Positions 1 through 10,831 of a stretch of DNA of 64,000 nt are shown here, piece after piece. The translations under genes were made by a program, and so were the position numbers. The notes under the pieces are model-generated. The model did no database searches. It was not told the origin of the DNA and was given only the letters and a program-made list of their open reading frames with translations. How positions within the stretch are numbered: position 1 is the first letter of the stretch; each line of letters opens with the position of its first letter. Source of the stretch: Ditylenchus dipsaci (taxonomy: Eukaryota; Nematoda; Chromadorea; Rhabditida; Anguinidae); contig SADC01001329.1 in NCBI GenBank assembly GCA_004194705.1, positions 310,001 through 374,000 of the forward strand. Reading direction: 5' to 3'.

Positions 1-339
1 GGCTCGACATTCACACGGTGATTTATAATCAACCGTGTGTACACGAAGTTACTCGCCTAGGAAGATGTGTCTTTTGAACCGTATTTTTTATGGGAAAACT
101 TACATGACAGGAAAAATCTAAAATAATTTTATAATATGTGCAACACTAATAAGTATTTCAAAGGGTGGTTCTGAGAAAACCTACTTTATTGTAAACGATT
201 TGTTAAATAGATGTACGGGGTATTTCAAGAAATTTGATATACTTTGGAAGGTCATAACTCTTTTAAAGCCGTTTTTTCAAAAATCTGTAAACGCAGATCG
301 TCTCATCTCGTTCTAACAATTTTTAGTGTATAATATCAA

Positions 340-442
340 AGACACGATTTTCGCTTGTCCCCCTGTGGTTTTGGTCCTGCTATGGTGATGGCCTCTTGGT
401 GGCCAAGATCAAACCACAGGAGGGATCAAGCGAAAATCGTTT
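340..442. repeat. Nested hairpin repeat, second copy at 42395-42511
   Basis: The ends CGATTTTCGCTTGTCC and its inverted mate near 430 flank a short palindromic core with CCCTGTGGTTT and AAACCACAGG. The same hairpin layout and sequence recur at 42395-42511, so this is an independent short element placed inside the larger TIR element. No coding potential. Confidence 0.6.
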
Positions 443-458
443 TTTGACCCAAGTAGCG

Positions 459-699
459 AATACCCCCCCCCCAACGATTTTCACTTTTTTTACTTTAGTA
501 AAAAGTACCCAAATTTATGTCCCGGACCCAGGAAAATGTGCGCAAACTCTTCATTACTCACAACTTCCGTACGCTGGCCTACTTCCAAGCCTAAAGGCTA
601 AGCCTAAACTTGTTGTTTGCAAGGAGAGTTTCAGCAACTTTATAAGGTCGGATTCTTGGAGGGGGGGGTATTCGATACTAGCGCCCGTTTTTTTAACAT
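459..699. mobile_element. Poly-C-ended MITE, GCTAGTATAGAATAC type
   Basis: One end reads AGCGAATACCCCCCCCC and the other GGGGGGGTATTCGATACTAGCGC, so the ends are imperfect inverted repeats with a homopolymer C/G tract. The interior contains GCGTACGCTGG-like sequence and GCCTAAAGGCTAAGCCTAAA. Related copies lie at 20526-20766 and 59490-59661. Non-coding; the open frame across it is fortuitous. Confidence 0.6.
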
Positions 700-1016
700 A
701 ATGCATTAAAGAAATTGTTACAACGAATGATGACGATCTGGGTCTACAGAAGTTTGAAAAACGGCTTAAAAAAAGTTATGGCCTTCCACAGTGTATCAAA
801 TTTCTTGAAATACCCTGTAGACAGACAAGGGATGTCCTTTAATTTATGAAAATGCGAAAAGAGTACAGCATACAAATAGCTACTAAATTTGAGAAAATTC
901 ACGGCTCGTTTCCAAGAGTCTGTATTACACCTTTATAATGCTGACTTCGAAATTTGATAAAATATTAAGCTCGCTTTTTGCATCTCCTTGCACCACCCTT
1001 TAACACATAAACTCAC

Positions 1017-4001
1017 ATAGGTTCCAGCATCCAAAGGTCCATCTATCATTTCTTGAGCATACTTCGACATATAAACAACCTTCTTGGAATGATCAGTCAA
1101 CGAACTACTATACCGGTACGGATTGTCCTGAAAAACGTATATATAAGGTCGCCGAAGAAAAGGGTAAACAATATTTCGCATAGCAATTTTCGTGGCATAA
1201 AATTAACGTATGAGATGGCTACCACGAAAACGAATGTCTTCACTTTTCTGATTATAGTTGAGCATTTAAAGATTTTGAGATCAACGCCAAGTTCTCTTGA
1301 ATTTTCAATTGTTGAAAAAAAAGTTACCCGGTACCATTAATAAGAGAAACATGATAAATGTAAAAAAATCAGCACAAACGACCTGACTATGTTACTTTTA
1401 AAAACATAAATGCAAACTTTGTGTATCACTGGATGGCTAAAATAACGACATTACCCGAAAATACATAAAAGATATTCTGTGAATACAAACCAGATGATAT
1501 TTGGGTAATCGTACTCCAAATCTTTTTGTAACTGCCTGACGTGGACAATCTAAATAATTTGTTGGATCAAGCTAAATCTGACTGACCAAATTAGTTTTTT
1601 TTCAACTGCATTTTCAAAATACCGTATTCCCTCTAAAAAGCCCCCTGCTCCAAAAAAGCTCTATGCGGATGGATATGGAACAAAACGGCCATCGTGGGGC
1701 CTTTTTGGAGGAAATACGGCAAGAAATTTGTGTTCACGACAACTAGAAAAGGCAATTTAAGGTTTTCGCCGTTGCGATAAATAGTTTATAGATGCTTTTT
1801 AAAGTGGCCGTTTAAATTCACTTCAAGCCCGATACAAAAACAATTGTAAGAGCCACCATCGTAATTAAAACAGAACTTACGAGTCGAAAAAATATGCAAT
1901 GCGGGGATTACCGAAATCTGCATTCACAACCTCCACTTGGAAAGACCTCGGAAGCGTATAGTTTAACTAAAATTAGAAACTCTCGCAATAATAAACAACC
2001 GCAGCGTGTATCTTTTGAATTGTCACAACTTTTTCTTCGTTAATGGATTACAAACCCTCCCCCTGCCAGAGAGGGGCCAAACCAAAGTCACGTTTTTGAC
2101 AACATGCACCAGAAAAATGGCTTCGATTCTAAGTCAGTCAATACAAAAGATAATTACAACGGTTGGCCTATCTAAAAAGCTATCACAATTCAAAAGCGGG
2201 TTGATATCTTTAAACAACATTCATAATGCTAAACAGAAAAGGGAACTCACGTTCACCGCATGGAGAAAGTCTTTTCTGAAAGTGCTCCCAAATTTAATAT
2301 CAGTCGTATCATACTGAGCCACATATTTGAGATCGAAGACAATTCTCGGCTGAAAAAGCCAAGTTTTCGGAACGCTACTGAATAATGTGCTAATAATATC
2401 CTACCATGTCCTTCACAACTAAAAAATATAGTAGGAGTAAAACCTTGATTTCATAGATTTAAACGATAAACTAACTCAGAGCAGAGGCCATTTTGCTGCC
2501 AACCAAGACGCAGTTTTCTAAATTTGAAAATCACAGTTGTGAGAGTACACTCATTATGAGTATACAAATACCATCATCGCGGTGAGGCTCCTCCTTATAG
2601 AGATTGTACAAAGACGGACCATAGCCCATGCCACCTTCTTCATACTTCTTTTTCTATAATGAACTGAGGAAACCAACATTCAAGATAAAATATGTCGGAG
2701 CAGAAAATACAAACCTGAGCTATCGTTTGCTGCTAAAAGCATAAAATATAGATAGGTTGGAGAAGCCAATTATCGGCACAGCTCTTCAGACCATGAAAAC
2801 CGTATTTAGAACGATTTATTTTTGTTGGTATTTTGTTCACTGCATACAGTGTGACGATAGATGACAGCGACCAGGAATAGTCTGTGGATTGTTAAAAAAA
2901 CAACTTTTTCTTTCAGTAAGTTTTCTATTTTTTCTAAGTAATCATCAAATCTAAACTTCTGAATGAAATGTATTGGAGGACAGGATGGCTGATAACAACT
3001 AGTAACAGTAGTACTACGTCATACGAATTATGAACCTTATTAATGCGCTGTGCAGATGTATTTAGTATCTAAAGCGACTCTTAAGACAACTTTACGACAT
3101 TATCTAACTCGAGAAATCCTTACTTCAAAAATAACAATAAAAGTTCTACGACTTCCGAAAAAGTAGCTGAGGTTAGACAAGTCAAAAAGATCGACTTAAA
3201 GGAGCATGCTCGCCGCCGATGGAAATATTTTGAAAGGCGGGTACCAGGTTAATTCAAACGAGAATTATTTTAAAATAAATTTCACTTGAGTACTTTGCGG
3301 GCATAAGTAATCAAAAACTCTTATTACTTTCAATAACATCGGTGGCCTAGTGGGATAGCGGCGACGAACTGCAAAAGTTGGTCGTCGGTTCAATTCCCAC
3401 TGGAGGTATAATTTTTCCTCGATTTTTCCAAAACTTCGTTAAATTAATTCTCGTTTGAATTTCGCTGGTACCCGCCTTTCAAAATATTCCCATCGGCGAC
3501 GAGCATGCCCCTTTAAGAGACAAGTCATACGCAGATTAAAACAAAACTAACATCACGTTCTCCTTGATCCTCCAGGCTGTCGAAGAACCGATATTCCATA
3601 TTGAGCTGATTGGAAGCGGTACCCTCATATAATTCAACTAAAGGATAATTTTACGGCATTCTTAAACGAGTAGTTTTAAGGTACCCGATCGGAAAGATGA
3701 GGTATATTGAAGAGCATCCTGAAGCAAAGATAGTGTAGGAGTAGCAAAATTAATCACGCAAAGGACTAATTACTTTTCCCAGTGCTGGTCTAAAAGCAAC
3801 CAAAATAAAATAGACTAAATTGGGAAATTAAACCCTTTTACCATGAAGATAAATAGGTTTTATATCTGCAAAGTACTCATAGATCTGCAAGAATACATTT
3901 TAAAAGCAGCTAATAGAAGAAGATAGATAAACCTGGTATTCTTTCTGAACTTTAGCCAACTGCTGAAGCAACTTCTGATTCCCAGCCACTTTTGTCGCCA
4001 T
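1017..4001 (-). CDS. Unidentified multi-exon gene, probable secreted or membrane protein
   Basis: I do not recognise this gene. Exons in coding order: 3933-4001 (starts MATKVAGNQ), 3842-3884, 3557-3637, 2572-2653, 2504-2517 (14-nt microexon), about 2250-2343, 1881-1966, 1491-1549, 1017-1127. All have GT-AG borders. Phases agree from 3933 to 3557 and again from 2572 to 1491; the joins between 3557 and 2572 and between 1491 and 1127 need exons I could not place (candidates 2711-2728 and about 1180-1245). The stretch FRKDFLHALNYTLP..VEVVNADFG with following YFFDS is reminiscent of a SEA-like fold. The last exon ends with a GPLDAGTY motif like the end of a fibronectin III strand. Both are guesses. 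The stop codon was not found. The plus ORF at 2006-2317 is antisense to an exon. Confidence 0.55.
1620..1723. mobile_element. Short MITE, ACCGTATTYCCTCTAA family
   Basis: The left end ACCGTATTCCCTCTAAAAAG and right end CTTTTTGGAGGAAATACGGC are inverted repeats enclosing about 60 bp. It is the smallest member of a family seen about ten times in the window. It sits in an intron of the minus-strand gene. Confidence 0.65.
3196..3516. mobile_element. TTAA-flanked MITE with tRNA-like core
   Basis: The arms (GGGCATGCTCGCCGCCGATG.. and inverse at the right end) are about 50 bp and bounded by TTAA on both sides, as in piggyBac-type insertions. A second inner inverted repeat (AATTCAAACGAGAATTA) surrounds a tRNA-like segment at 3341-3410. 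A fuller copy occurs at 13231-13772. It lies between exons of the minus-strand gene. Confidence 0.7.
3341..3410 (+). other. tRNA-like segment with A and B boxes inside a MITE
   Basis: GTGGCCTAGTGGGATAGC matches an RNA polymerase III A box, and GGTTCAATTCCCAC about 35 bp downstream matches a B box. The middle has a short GACGAACT/AGTTGGTCGTC stem. A clean acceptor stem is missing, so I read it as tRNA-derived (SINE-like), not as a functional tRNA gene. The same segment recurs at about 13376-13446. Confidence 0.6.
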
Positions 4002-4212
4002 AAAGTAAGCAGAAGGACAGATCAAATTTTTCGCAGCCATTTTGCTCCACAATATTATACAGACGAAGGAAACTAAAACGAAGAAAGTTTACTGCTAATG
4101 AATAAATAAAACTAAGAAACGTACAAAGTATAGCTTGCATTGGATGAAACAAATTTTTATAAGGAAAAGCCAGATCCAGATTTTAAGTTTAAGATAAAAT
4201 TTCTGACGCTAT

Positions 4213-4457
4213 TGTCATATACCCCCCCCCTCCCCCAAAAAAAAAGCTACTGTAATATACCCCCCCCCTAATAATTTTTCAGGTACCCCAAAACCATACT
4301 TTTTTTTTGGAAAAGTGGTGAAATTATTACGTGTTGTCCCTGAGCCTAATGCCTAAGGCCCAAAGCCTAAGCCTAAAAATTATTGGGGGGGGGGGGCGTT
4401 GTATCACAGGAGGGTTTTTTCTTGGGGGGGGGGGGTAAGAGGTATATTACAGTAGCG
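4213..4457. mobile_element. Poly-C-ended MITE, GCTACTGTAATATAC type
   Basis: The left end GACGCTATTGTCATATACCC is followed by a second end copy (GCTACTGTAATATACCC), and the right end reads GGGGGTAAGAGGTATATTACAGTAGCGC. The interior has GCCTAATGCCTAAGG-type text. End duplication (two stacked left ends) is also seen at 40168-41128. Confidence 0.6.
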
Positions 4458-4844
4458 CAAAATTTGTTAATATAAGATCCAGATTTCAGATGCCATCCCA
4501 CCTTTCTAAGATACTTTTCCTTCGAAAGCTTCCGAATTTTATGAATGGATTTCGGTGTGAAAACATTTTCATGTCATTCCGCATGAAATTGTGACTCCAA
4601 AAAAGTTGATATCACCTTGTGAAAAGTCAAAAAATGGGTAGAGGAGGAGGTGACGAAAATCAAAGTATGTATATGACTTCTGAGTCAGAAGTTCTGACCG
4701 GTTTCCTTTATTTTGGCGGTCATTTGTATAAAAACGAAAAATTAAGATAGCTGCTGACAGCATGGTGCGGAAAAATACAAAATACCAAGAAAAATACAAA
4801 TACAGTTAATTTTTGAAATTCAAAAACATACAAAATTTGACTAG

Positions 4845-4930
4845 CAATTTTGTATGTGTTTTGTATGAGTTTTGTATGTCTTTTGTATGACTTTGTATGA
4901 CTCTTGTCTGTCATTGTATTCCTCTGTCTC
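4845..4930. repeat. Degenerate tandem repeat, TTTTGTATG(A/T)
   Basis: Six to seven imperfect units of about 11-13 bp based on TTTTGTATG follow one another. Both strands give short open frames because the unit lacks stops in some phases. No protein is implied. Confidence 0.7.
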
Positions 4931-5302
4931 CTTGCTAAAATTTTGCACATTTTTGTCTGCTTTATCTTTCCATTACCTTCAGACCAATACTACAGATGGA
5001 AACAGATCACAGGAGCTACGTCAAGAATGTCCAGCAGTCATGAAATCCGCGCATCGGTCGACCTAGTCCTTTTCTTATAGCTTTTAGAGGCTATTTTAAG
5101 AAGGTTATATTTGTAATTTTAGGTTCGTTAGTCAGGTAAATTTCACTTTTTCACACAATTTGCAATTCAGCTGCATACAGCTTGGCAAAGTCGTGGATGC
5201 CTGTAACCGTGAAGTTACATTTTTTGTATACCTGGCAGCTATAGACTTTGTCGGACTGTATGTGGTAGGAATGCTGCGAAGAAGGCATGTGAAGCAAAAC
5301 AA

Positions 5303-5600
5303 TATTTGCAGCAAAAAAAGTATTTCAGCAGCAAAAAAAGTATTTTAGCAGCAAGAAAAAGTCTTTTTGCAGCACGAAGAGTCTTTTTGCAGCAAAAAAA
5401 GTATTTTTGAAGCAAAAAGAAGTCTTTTTGCAGCAGACAAAATTAGCAGCAAAAAAAAGTTTTTTGGGAGCCAAAAATGTCCTTTTGCAGCAAAAAAAGT
5501 CTTTTTGGCGCAAAAACAAGTCTTTTGCAGCAAAAAAAAAATAGCAGCAAAAAAAGTCCTTTGGGAGCAAAAAGAAGTCTTTTTGCAGCGAGGAAAAGCT
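5303..5600. repeat. Tandem array GCAGCAAAAAAAGTCTTTTT
   Basis: About 12-14 imperfect units of roughly 20-30 bp each combine GCAGC, an A tract, AGTC and a T tract. Each unit is itself nearly self-complementary (AAAAAGTCTTTTTGC). An inverted shorter array is at 14294-14400, and scattered units occur near 42640 and 39890. The apparent Lys/Phe/Cys-rich ORFs on both strands are by-products. Confidence 0.85.
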
Positions 5601-6419
5601 TTGCCCGTTTTTTCGAGTTGTTCGTAATGTTCTTTCAAGATAAAGTTTTCGAGAATCTCATTATATTTGTTTCTAAAAATTCAGTGGTTGATTCTCTTAT
5701 TCTTCTATTCTTTCATTATTAAATATTGTGGCTCTGCTCAGATGCTCAAAAAGCATGACCCGTATCCTAATACGGTATATTAACCGCACCCATTTTCGGT
5801 AAATTAGCCAGAACCGGAAATCGTGTTGCGGAAAACCGGACAACTCAAAAACCGAGTTCAGCAAAATATAGTTCATTCACGACAAAAATTAACCGAAAAC
5901 CAGTCACGCGTCGGTTAACCGGCCAAGAAAAATTTAAAAAAAAACCGTAGCTGAAAATCGGGTAGGTTAGAAATGCGATTAATATAACTGATCGTATCCT
6001 GCCTTACTTTATATGTGTTAATTTTGTAGCTAAGACCCATTTTTTGGTACTAGCGAGCGCTACTCCCTATGAATCTGATGTCGCTATGATCACTTACCAT
6101 CAAACCTTTAATCATGGAGCTCTTTGAATTTACTTGACCAAATGGACGTATGTAGTCCACATAGTGTGTATTAATCTATTTATCCATTTATTATGTAAAA
6201 GTTTTTTGTGCAAATTATTTACTAACCTTATCTACATATTTGATCGTATGTCGCGGCCCGGTTTACCTATCCAGTCCAAATTATAATAATTATAAATAGT
6301 TAATATAAAACATGCAGGTGAAAAATTAATGAAAAAGAAAAAAATTTGCGAAATCCAAAAATAATTAGATTACTATCAAGACAAAACCAAAAATCACGAC
6401 TTAAAACAAAACGGCAAAA

Positions 6420-6485
6420 TGTCGATGAATTCACCTGTCGATGAATTCACCGTCGATGAATTTGCCGTCGATGAATTCATCGTTT
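6420..6485. repeat. Tandem GTCGATGAATTCACC, four units, abutting a Merlin element
   Basis: Four units of about 15-17 bp (GTCGATGAATTCACC with small changes) end directly at the target site CATCGTTT of the Merlin element, so that element inserted at the edge of this array. Confidence 0.75.
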
Positions 6486-6883
6486 GGCACTAATTCGGTT
6501 TAGCCCCACACCTCCATTTTTTGCTTTCGTGTCTCAATTTGCACAATTTTTTAAACAACGTATATTTTTTAATTTCGTGGATTAATTTCGTGGATCTTCA
6601 ATTTCGTGGATCCGGAGACTGGTGCACACACTCAGACGATCGAATCAACATGGCAGAAATTCAAGAGAAGGCACAAGCAAGAATATGGCACACATCGTTC
6701 TGTTTTTAAAAGCTATGTCTCTGATTTTGTATGGCGCCGAAAGTTCGGTGGAAATGATATTATGTTCTTTTTATGGTCACAAATTGTTGACTTGTATCTA
6801 TGTGAATAAATGAAAGATGTTTGTCGTATCAAAGAAAAATAAAAATCAAAAATGGGAGTGTGGGGCTAAACCGAATTAGTACC
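6486..6883. mobile_element. Merlin-type element, 398 bp, exact 8-bp TSD
   Basis: Ends GG(C/T)ACTAATTCGGTTTAGC are inverted repeats of about 28 bp. The 8-bp sequence CATCGTTT is present on both sides (6478-6485 and 6884-6891), a perfect target duplication of the size Merlin/IS1016 elements make. The interior keeps the last coding exon of a Merlin transposase, so this is an internally deleted, non-autonomous copy. Confidence 0.85.
6606..6809 (+). pseudogene. Merlin (IS1016/ISXO2-like) transposase, C-terminal fragment
   Basis: The translation begins DPETGAHTQTIESTWQKFK and continues with RSVFKSYVSDFVWRRKF, the conserved C-terminal block of ISXO2-like DDE transposases (a V-D-P-x-T-G-A-H-T-x-x-I-E-x-x-W signature followed by FxWR). 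Only about 67 residues remain; the N-terminal DNA-binding region and first catalytic residues are absent. It lies inside the TIRs of the 398-bp element. The start codon given is only the ORF start; the true fragment may start at an acceptor just upstream. Confidence 0.8.
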
Positions 6884-6958
6884 CATCGTTTCCCGGCTCA
6901 ATGACCACATTTAAAAAATAAAACTTCAGATAAATCCTTTCGTGTCGAGACTATCTCC

Positions 6959-7183
6959 TTAAAAGGCCATTGCCACCTGTTTCGAATTGTCCCCGCCAAT
7001 TCAAATTTTTCCCTAATCATTCAACTTTTGTACAGATTTTTCAGCTTGGTTTCTAAAAAACAAGGCCTAGAATTTAGTTTTAGGTATAGTTTTGTTGGAA
7101 AATCTGTACAAAAGTTCAATGATAAAGAAAAAAATCTGAATTGACGGGGACAACCGTTGTCGGAGACGGCAATGGCCCTTTAA
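6959..7183. mobile_element. TTAA-flanked MITE, AAAAGGCCATTGCC type
   Basis: Bounded by TTAA at 6959-6962 and 7180-7183. The arms contain GGCCATTGCC, CCGCCAATTCAAA and a long inner inverted pair (CAACTTTTGTACAGATTTT / AAATCTGTACAAAAGTT). Sister copies are at 23653-23894 and, partly, 22930-23060. Confidence 0.7.
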
Positions 7184-8744
7184 TAGCTTTCACCCTTCCT
7201 TTAGGGCGCATTCGCAGTGTGGAGTTTGTTTGCGGATGCTAAAACAGCTACTCACTACGAATTTGCGAAACAGAATCCTCGCTTTTGTACTGTTTTCCCA
7301 AAATTATTCAGTTGGCGTGGTTTTTTTATTTTCCAGTTGCTTATTTGGCTTCTCACATCATATATTTTAGGTTTAGGCCTACCAAATGAGCTATTGACTG
7401 AGTAAACATTGCTTCAAAAACTCAGACAAAATTTTAAGACTCCACCCATGAATCCTAACTCGAATTCGAGTGCGGATGCTTGAGCGGAGTCTTTCTTTTT
7501 TAACTCAATTTTTTCAACAGCATCTACTTTATCAATAGCTCATCTGGTAGTTCTGAATCTTAGCTACAAGATGGCACCAATAGAATAATTTTTGAAAAAT
7601 TAAAAAAAGGTTGTGGCCATTTCCGAGTGTAAAGTCTGGCTTAGCATCCGCAAACAGCCTCCTCATTGTGTTTTCGCCTGTACAAATCCTTGGGGTTCTA
7701 AAGCTCTTGAATATATCCGACCATGATAATTTTATTGGGTTATGACTGCCAGGCTGAAACTGACGATGTTTGCACATCATTTGAGTGGTTTCACAATGCA
7801 ATATCACAGTTAAGTTTATAATTTATATCATTGCCAGGAAAGCTGTCTTATATTCTGATACGACAAGTCATGGATTTTCTAGATGCTGATGATGAATTCG
7901 GACTAAAAGCGAACTGAAATCTCGATCCAAGTGTGAAGAAAGCTAGACGATGATACGTAAGAATTAATCCTGAAAATTCATTGTAGCTTCAGTAGTTGTG
8001 GGTGGAGTATGATAAGAGTCTGCATTCAACAAGCTTGTGGAGCAGCAAAAAATGTTTCGATTCGATTTAATTTTCAAAAAAAGCAGATGGTCAAGAGCTA
8101 GAGCTTGTGAACTCTGACTCTGTTCAAGAACTTTTTTCCAAATCCGGCACTAAAGGGCGAAATTAATCTGAAAGCTGGAGTAAACCTAAAGTAATTTGTA
8201 AAAAAATGTTCAGGGATCATATGAATTTCATTCTGGCAGAAGTGTGTCTTCGGAAAATTTGTTTGACAATTCTCTGCTCAAGTTCGTAGTCTGCTTCGCC
8301 CAATGTTTCCGCTTGATGGATGACTCAAGCTTGGATGTTATGCATGATGTTATTAAGAAAGCAAAGGATTTTATTCCTCTAGCAAGCACTATTAGCCGGC
8401 GAATCGATGATGCCTGCAGCAGCGTACAGAACCAAGTCTCTCTTGAAATTTTTAATCTGGTGGCTTTTGGTGGTGGCTTAACCCTTGACTTCGCTAAAAA
8501 TCGTGTCGATTATCTCGCAGTCACAGGCCATTATATTAAGCACAATCGGCAGGTTGCTATTTTTAATTTTCGCGTACTACAGGGTGTGTCAAAATTACGT
8601 TAACATTTAAGAAAAAATCGGGCAGCATAACATCGAATCTTTGGATGGCAAAACCCGGAAACGTCCATAAAAGCCATTATAAGACGGGGATAGCAATCTT
8701 TATTCACTACTAAGCACATCTCTTAGACGCAGCCAAAAATAATA

Positions 8745-8920
8745 CAGTTGAACCTCGTTATAAGATACACCAGGGACCGACCCCAGCTGTGTCTTATAAC
8801 GAGGTGTATCTTATATAGGGGGTAATTTGACTGGAGTTATTTAACTTGGGACCGGACCAAGGTGTATCTTATAACGAGGTGTATCTTATATTGGGTGTAT
8901 CTTATAACGAGGTTCTACTG
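8745..8920. mobile_element. Tigger-like MITE nested in the mariner-like element
   Basis: The ends CAGTTGAACCTCGTTATAAG and CTTATAACGAGGTTCTACTG are inverted, with TA on both sides. The word GGTGTATCTTATAACGAGG is repeated four times in alternate orientations inside, giving nested hairpins. The layout is that of short pogo/Tigger derivatives, matching the Tigger end at 18835-19002. Confidence 0.75.
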
Positions 8921-9316
8921 TAACAGCAAACATGACAACAGAAAAAGATAACTGTAATGGATTTTTGTTAGCACCAGTTCCTTTGAATGGACAAACCACA
9001 TTGATGACCGCTTGCCTTGCCACTCCGAATAGCTGCCGATTTGCACGAACCCAGGACCTCGATGACGAAGAAGGACGAAACCGGCACGTAGCTCTCCTTC
9101 CTTGTCTGCAGCAATATCTGCAAATTGATGGAAACTAATTTAATGAACCGACCTTGAGGGTGCACGTAAAATATAAAAAAGAGAGCGCCAGTAATTAATT
9201 CAATGGATAAACTCGACGACCAATCAGCAAATGGGACGCAAGTGATAAAACAAGCAAAAACAAGCGTATCAAATAAACAAAAAGAAGAAAAACTGAAATT
9301 TGAACAAAATATTGAG

Positions 9317-10228
9317 TAGGGTGGGACGCGGTCGGGTACCCGAACCGGGAACCGAACCGAACCGGAGGCATTTTGGCGAAATTAGAACCGGGTGTCCAGG
9401 AACCGGAAGAACCGAGAACCGGGTCTAGGAACCGACCGGTTCCGGTTCCAAATAAGCATTGGATAGAATTGCTAACTTGAATGTTTAATTTAAGTTTGAA
9501 GTTTAAAGTTTAAACTTTAAACTTTGAAAATTTGGTTGAAGTTTGTAAGTCAAAAATTGTCTCGACAGGATCGTATTGTAAAATGGCACGCAGTTATTGC
9601 TAGGGTTGTGAAACGAGCAAATGCTCGAGCAGATTGGTCAATTTCGAGCATATGCTCGGCCACAGTCAACCTTCGAAATAGATTTTATCTTTATCTTTAT
9701 TATTCATTTTATCCAATTTTTATTGCTATTTTGCTTTTTCTGCTTATTGCTATTTTGGAGCGAAAAAAAGAGTTTGACTAAAAACTTTAAAAATAAAAAG
9801 ATTTGGGTCCCGAAAAAAGGACAAATCTTTTTAAAAAGGACGGTAACGAACCCTGCCCTTATTCCATTGAAGGATAGGGCCAGGGTTCAAACTCTCAATA
9901 GGGGTCTGAATTTTTTTTCATTGGTCTCCCTTGTCCTTCACGGATCTTGTACAAAAACCATGTCTATAACGGCATCTCCTGATAACGGCACTTCTATATA
10001 ACGGCACCCTGAGGCCGGTCCACAGGAGTGCCGTTATAGAGAGGTTTGACTGTATCTCAAATGCAAGGATCTCCATAGTTCCAAAGGTTCCAAGGTTAAG
10101 TTGCCATTACCCGCATACCCGGTCGGGTACCCGACCGGTAAAATGCTACCCGAACCGAGAACCGGGTCCGTGAAACCCGGGTACCGGGAACCGGGTTGAG
10201 CCAAATTACCCGACCGCGACCTACCCTA
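9317..10228. mobile_element. hAT-like element, 912 bp, exact 8-bp TSD
   Basis: The ends TAGGGTGGGACGCGGTCGGG and CCCGACCGCGACCTACCCTA are inverted, and ATATTGAG flanks both sides (9309-9316, 10229-10236). The subterminal zones are rich in GGGTACCCGAACCGGGAACC permutations. No transposase is seen. Related AACCGG-rich pieces occur at 5765-5960, 45578-45836 and 52012-52195. A Tigger-like TAACGGCA end lies inside near 9965-10052. Confidence 0.88.
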
Positions 10229-10831
10229 ATATTGAGCTTGAAAATATTAACGTAATTTTGAGACACACTGTATTTCAGTCTTCCAGGCAGAAAAAATATC
10301 AGTTTCGCTGTCTGAACTTGTGCCTACAAAGCAGAAGACTGCTGCTAATGTTCAACTGCTTGTAGAATCCAAACTTGGTGAATGATGATTTTGTTAGATG
10401 TTTCGCTCCAAGCCGTTCCACAGAGTTTGCTCAGAGTGGTCACAATGTGATTGAAAATGAGATGAACAGCTTTACTGCGCTTTTATCAATTAGGAAAATC
10501 CTCACCTTGCTACAATGGCTAGACTTGTTCTCTCATTGCCTGCCTCCTCATCTCCTGGTCAAAGAGCATTCAAAAAACTTCGTTGTATTATGGTTGACTT
10601 CACTCAAAACAAGATGAGCACAAAGAAGATAGCGTCTTTAATTCACATGAAAAAATCGTTCTTGAAAAGTGTTTCAATCTGTTATTTTGACGTCTTGTTG
10701 AATGCTTAGGTGTTTTGCGACAATAAATTTTGTTTGGGTGAATTATATTGATTTGTTCAAGTTCATGAACGTGAGCGAGATATTTAGACCCTCGTAGAAA
10801 ATTCAGGGTATACATACCTCTATAAATTTCT

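Larger units (their letters stand above)
214..816. mobile_element. TIR element with ~90-bp inverted arms
   Basis: The left arm (about 217-305) and right arm (about 725-815) are near-perfect reverse complements. The arm starts GGGGTATTTCAAGAAATTTG and runs through TTTAAAGCCGTTTTTC to the AGATCGTC core. It is non-coding. The interior is filled by two other repeats, a hairpin at 340-442 and a poly-C element at 459-699. Superfamily unknown; no transposase is visible. Confidence 0.7.
4458..6419. other. Gene-free interval with two tandem arrays
   Basis: No exon with plausible codon usage was found. It contains a TTTTGTATGA-like tandem run near 4845-4930, the GCAGCAAAAAAAGTCTTTTT array at 5303-5600, and an AACCGG-rich fragment at about 5765-5960 resembling the hAT element at 9317-10228. 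Overlapping ORFs at 5325-5722 are translations of the array. Confidence 0.5.
8580..10270. mobile_element. Tc1/mariner-like element inserted in the hAT gene, TA TSD
   Basis: The left end CAGGGTGTGTCAAAATTACG and right end CGTAATTTTGAGACACACTG are inverted repeats of about 28 bp, flanked by TA at 8578-8579 and 10271-10272. The interior holds a Tigger-like MITE (8745-8920) and a complete hAT (9317-10228). A weak ORF at 8932-9138 is not recognisable as a transposase. Confidence 0.8.
8244..10700 (+). pseudogene. Degenerate hAT transposase interrupted by a mariner-like element
   Basis: At 8400-8580 the frame reads ..GGGLTLDFAKNRVDYLAVTG followed by HYIK, matching the hAT core in which a catalytic Asp (LTxD) is followed by xYLxVTxHYI. 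The gene is cut at 8580 by a 1.69-kb insertion and resumes after 10272 with a KISVSLSEL stretch and, in another frame, VRCFAPSRS, comparable to the vxCfAH segment of hAT proteins. A degenerate C-terminal LPASSSPGQRAFKK block occurs near 10530-10580. Several stops and frame changes show it is dead. Upstream 7850-8240 keeps scattered codons only. Confidence 0.65.

Noticed and set aside
2006..2317. 103-codon plus-strand ORF as a gene
   Set aside because: It runs antisense to a well-supported minus-strand exon (about 2250-2343) with matching splice sites.
3341..3410. Functional tRNA gene
   Set aside because: A and B boxes are present but there is no matching acceptor stem, and the copy is embedded in a repeat family; treated as tRNA-derived.
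5303..5722. Overlapping Lys/Phe/Cys-rich ORFs on both strands
   Set aside because: They are translations of the GCAGCAAAAAAAGTC tandem array in several frames, with no independent protein signal.
8932..9138. Transposase of the mariner-like element
   Set aside because: Neither strand shows a D..D motif or the WxSPDLxPxD block; only an anonymous ORF.
9621..10001. 126-codon ORF inside the 912-bp hAT
   Set aside because: No hAT, BED or other motif; composition follows AT-rich filler and a Tigger-like end.
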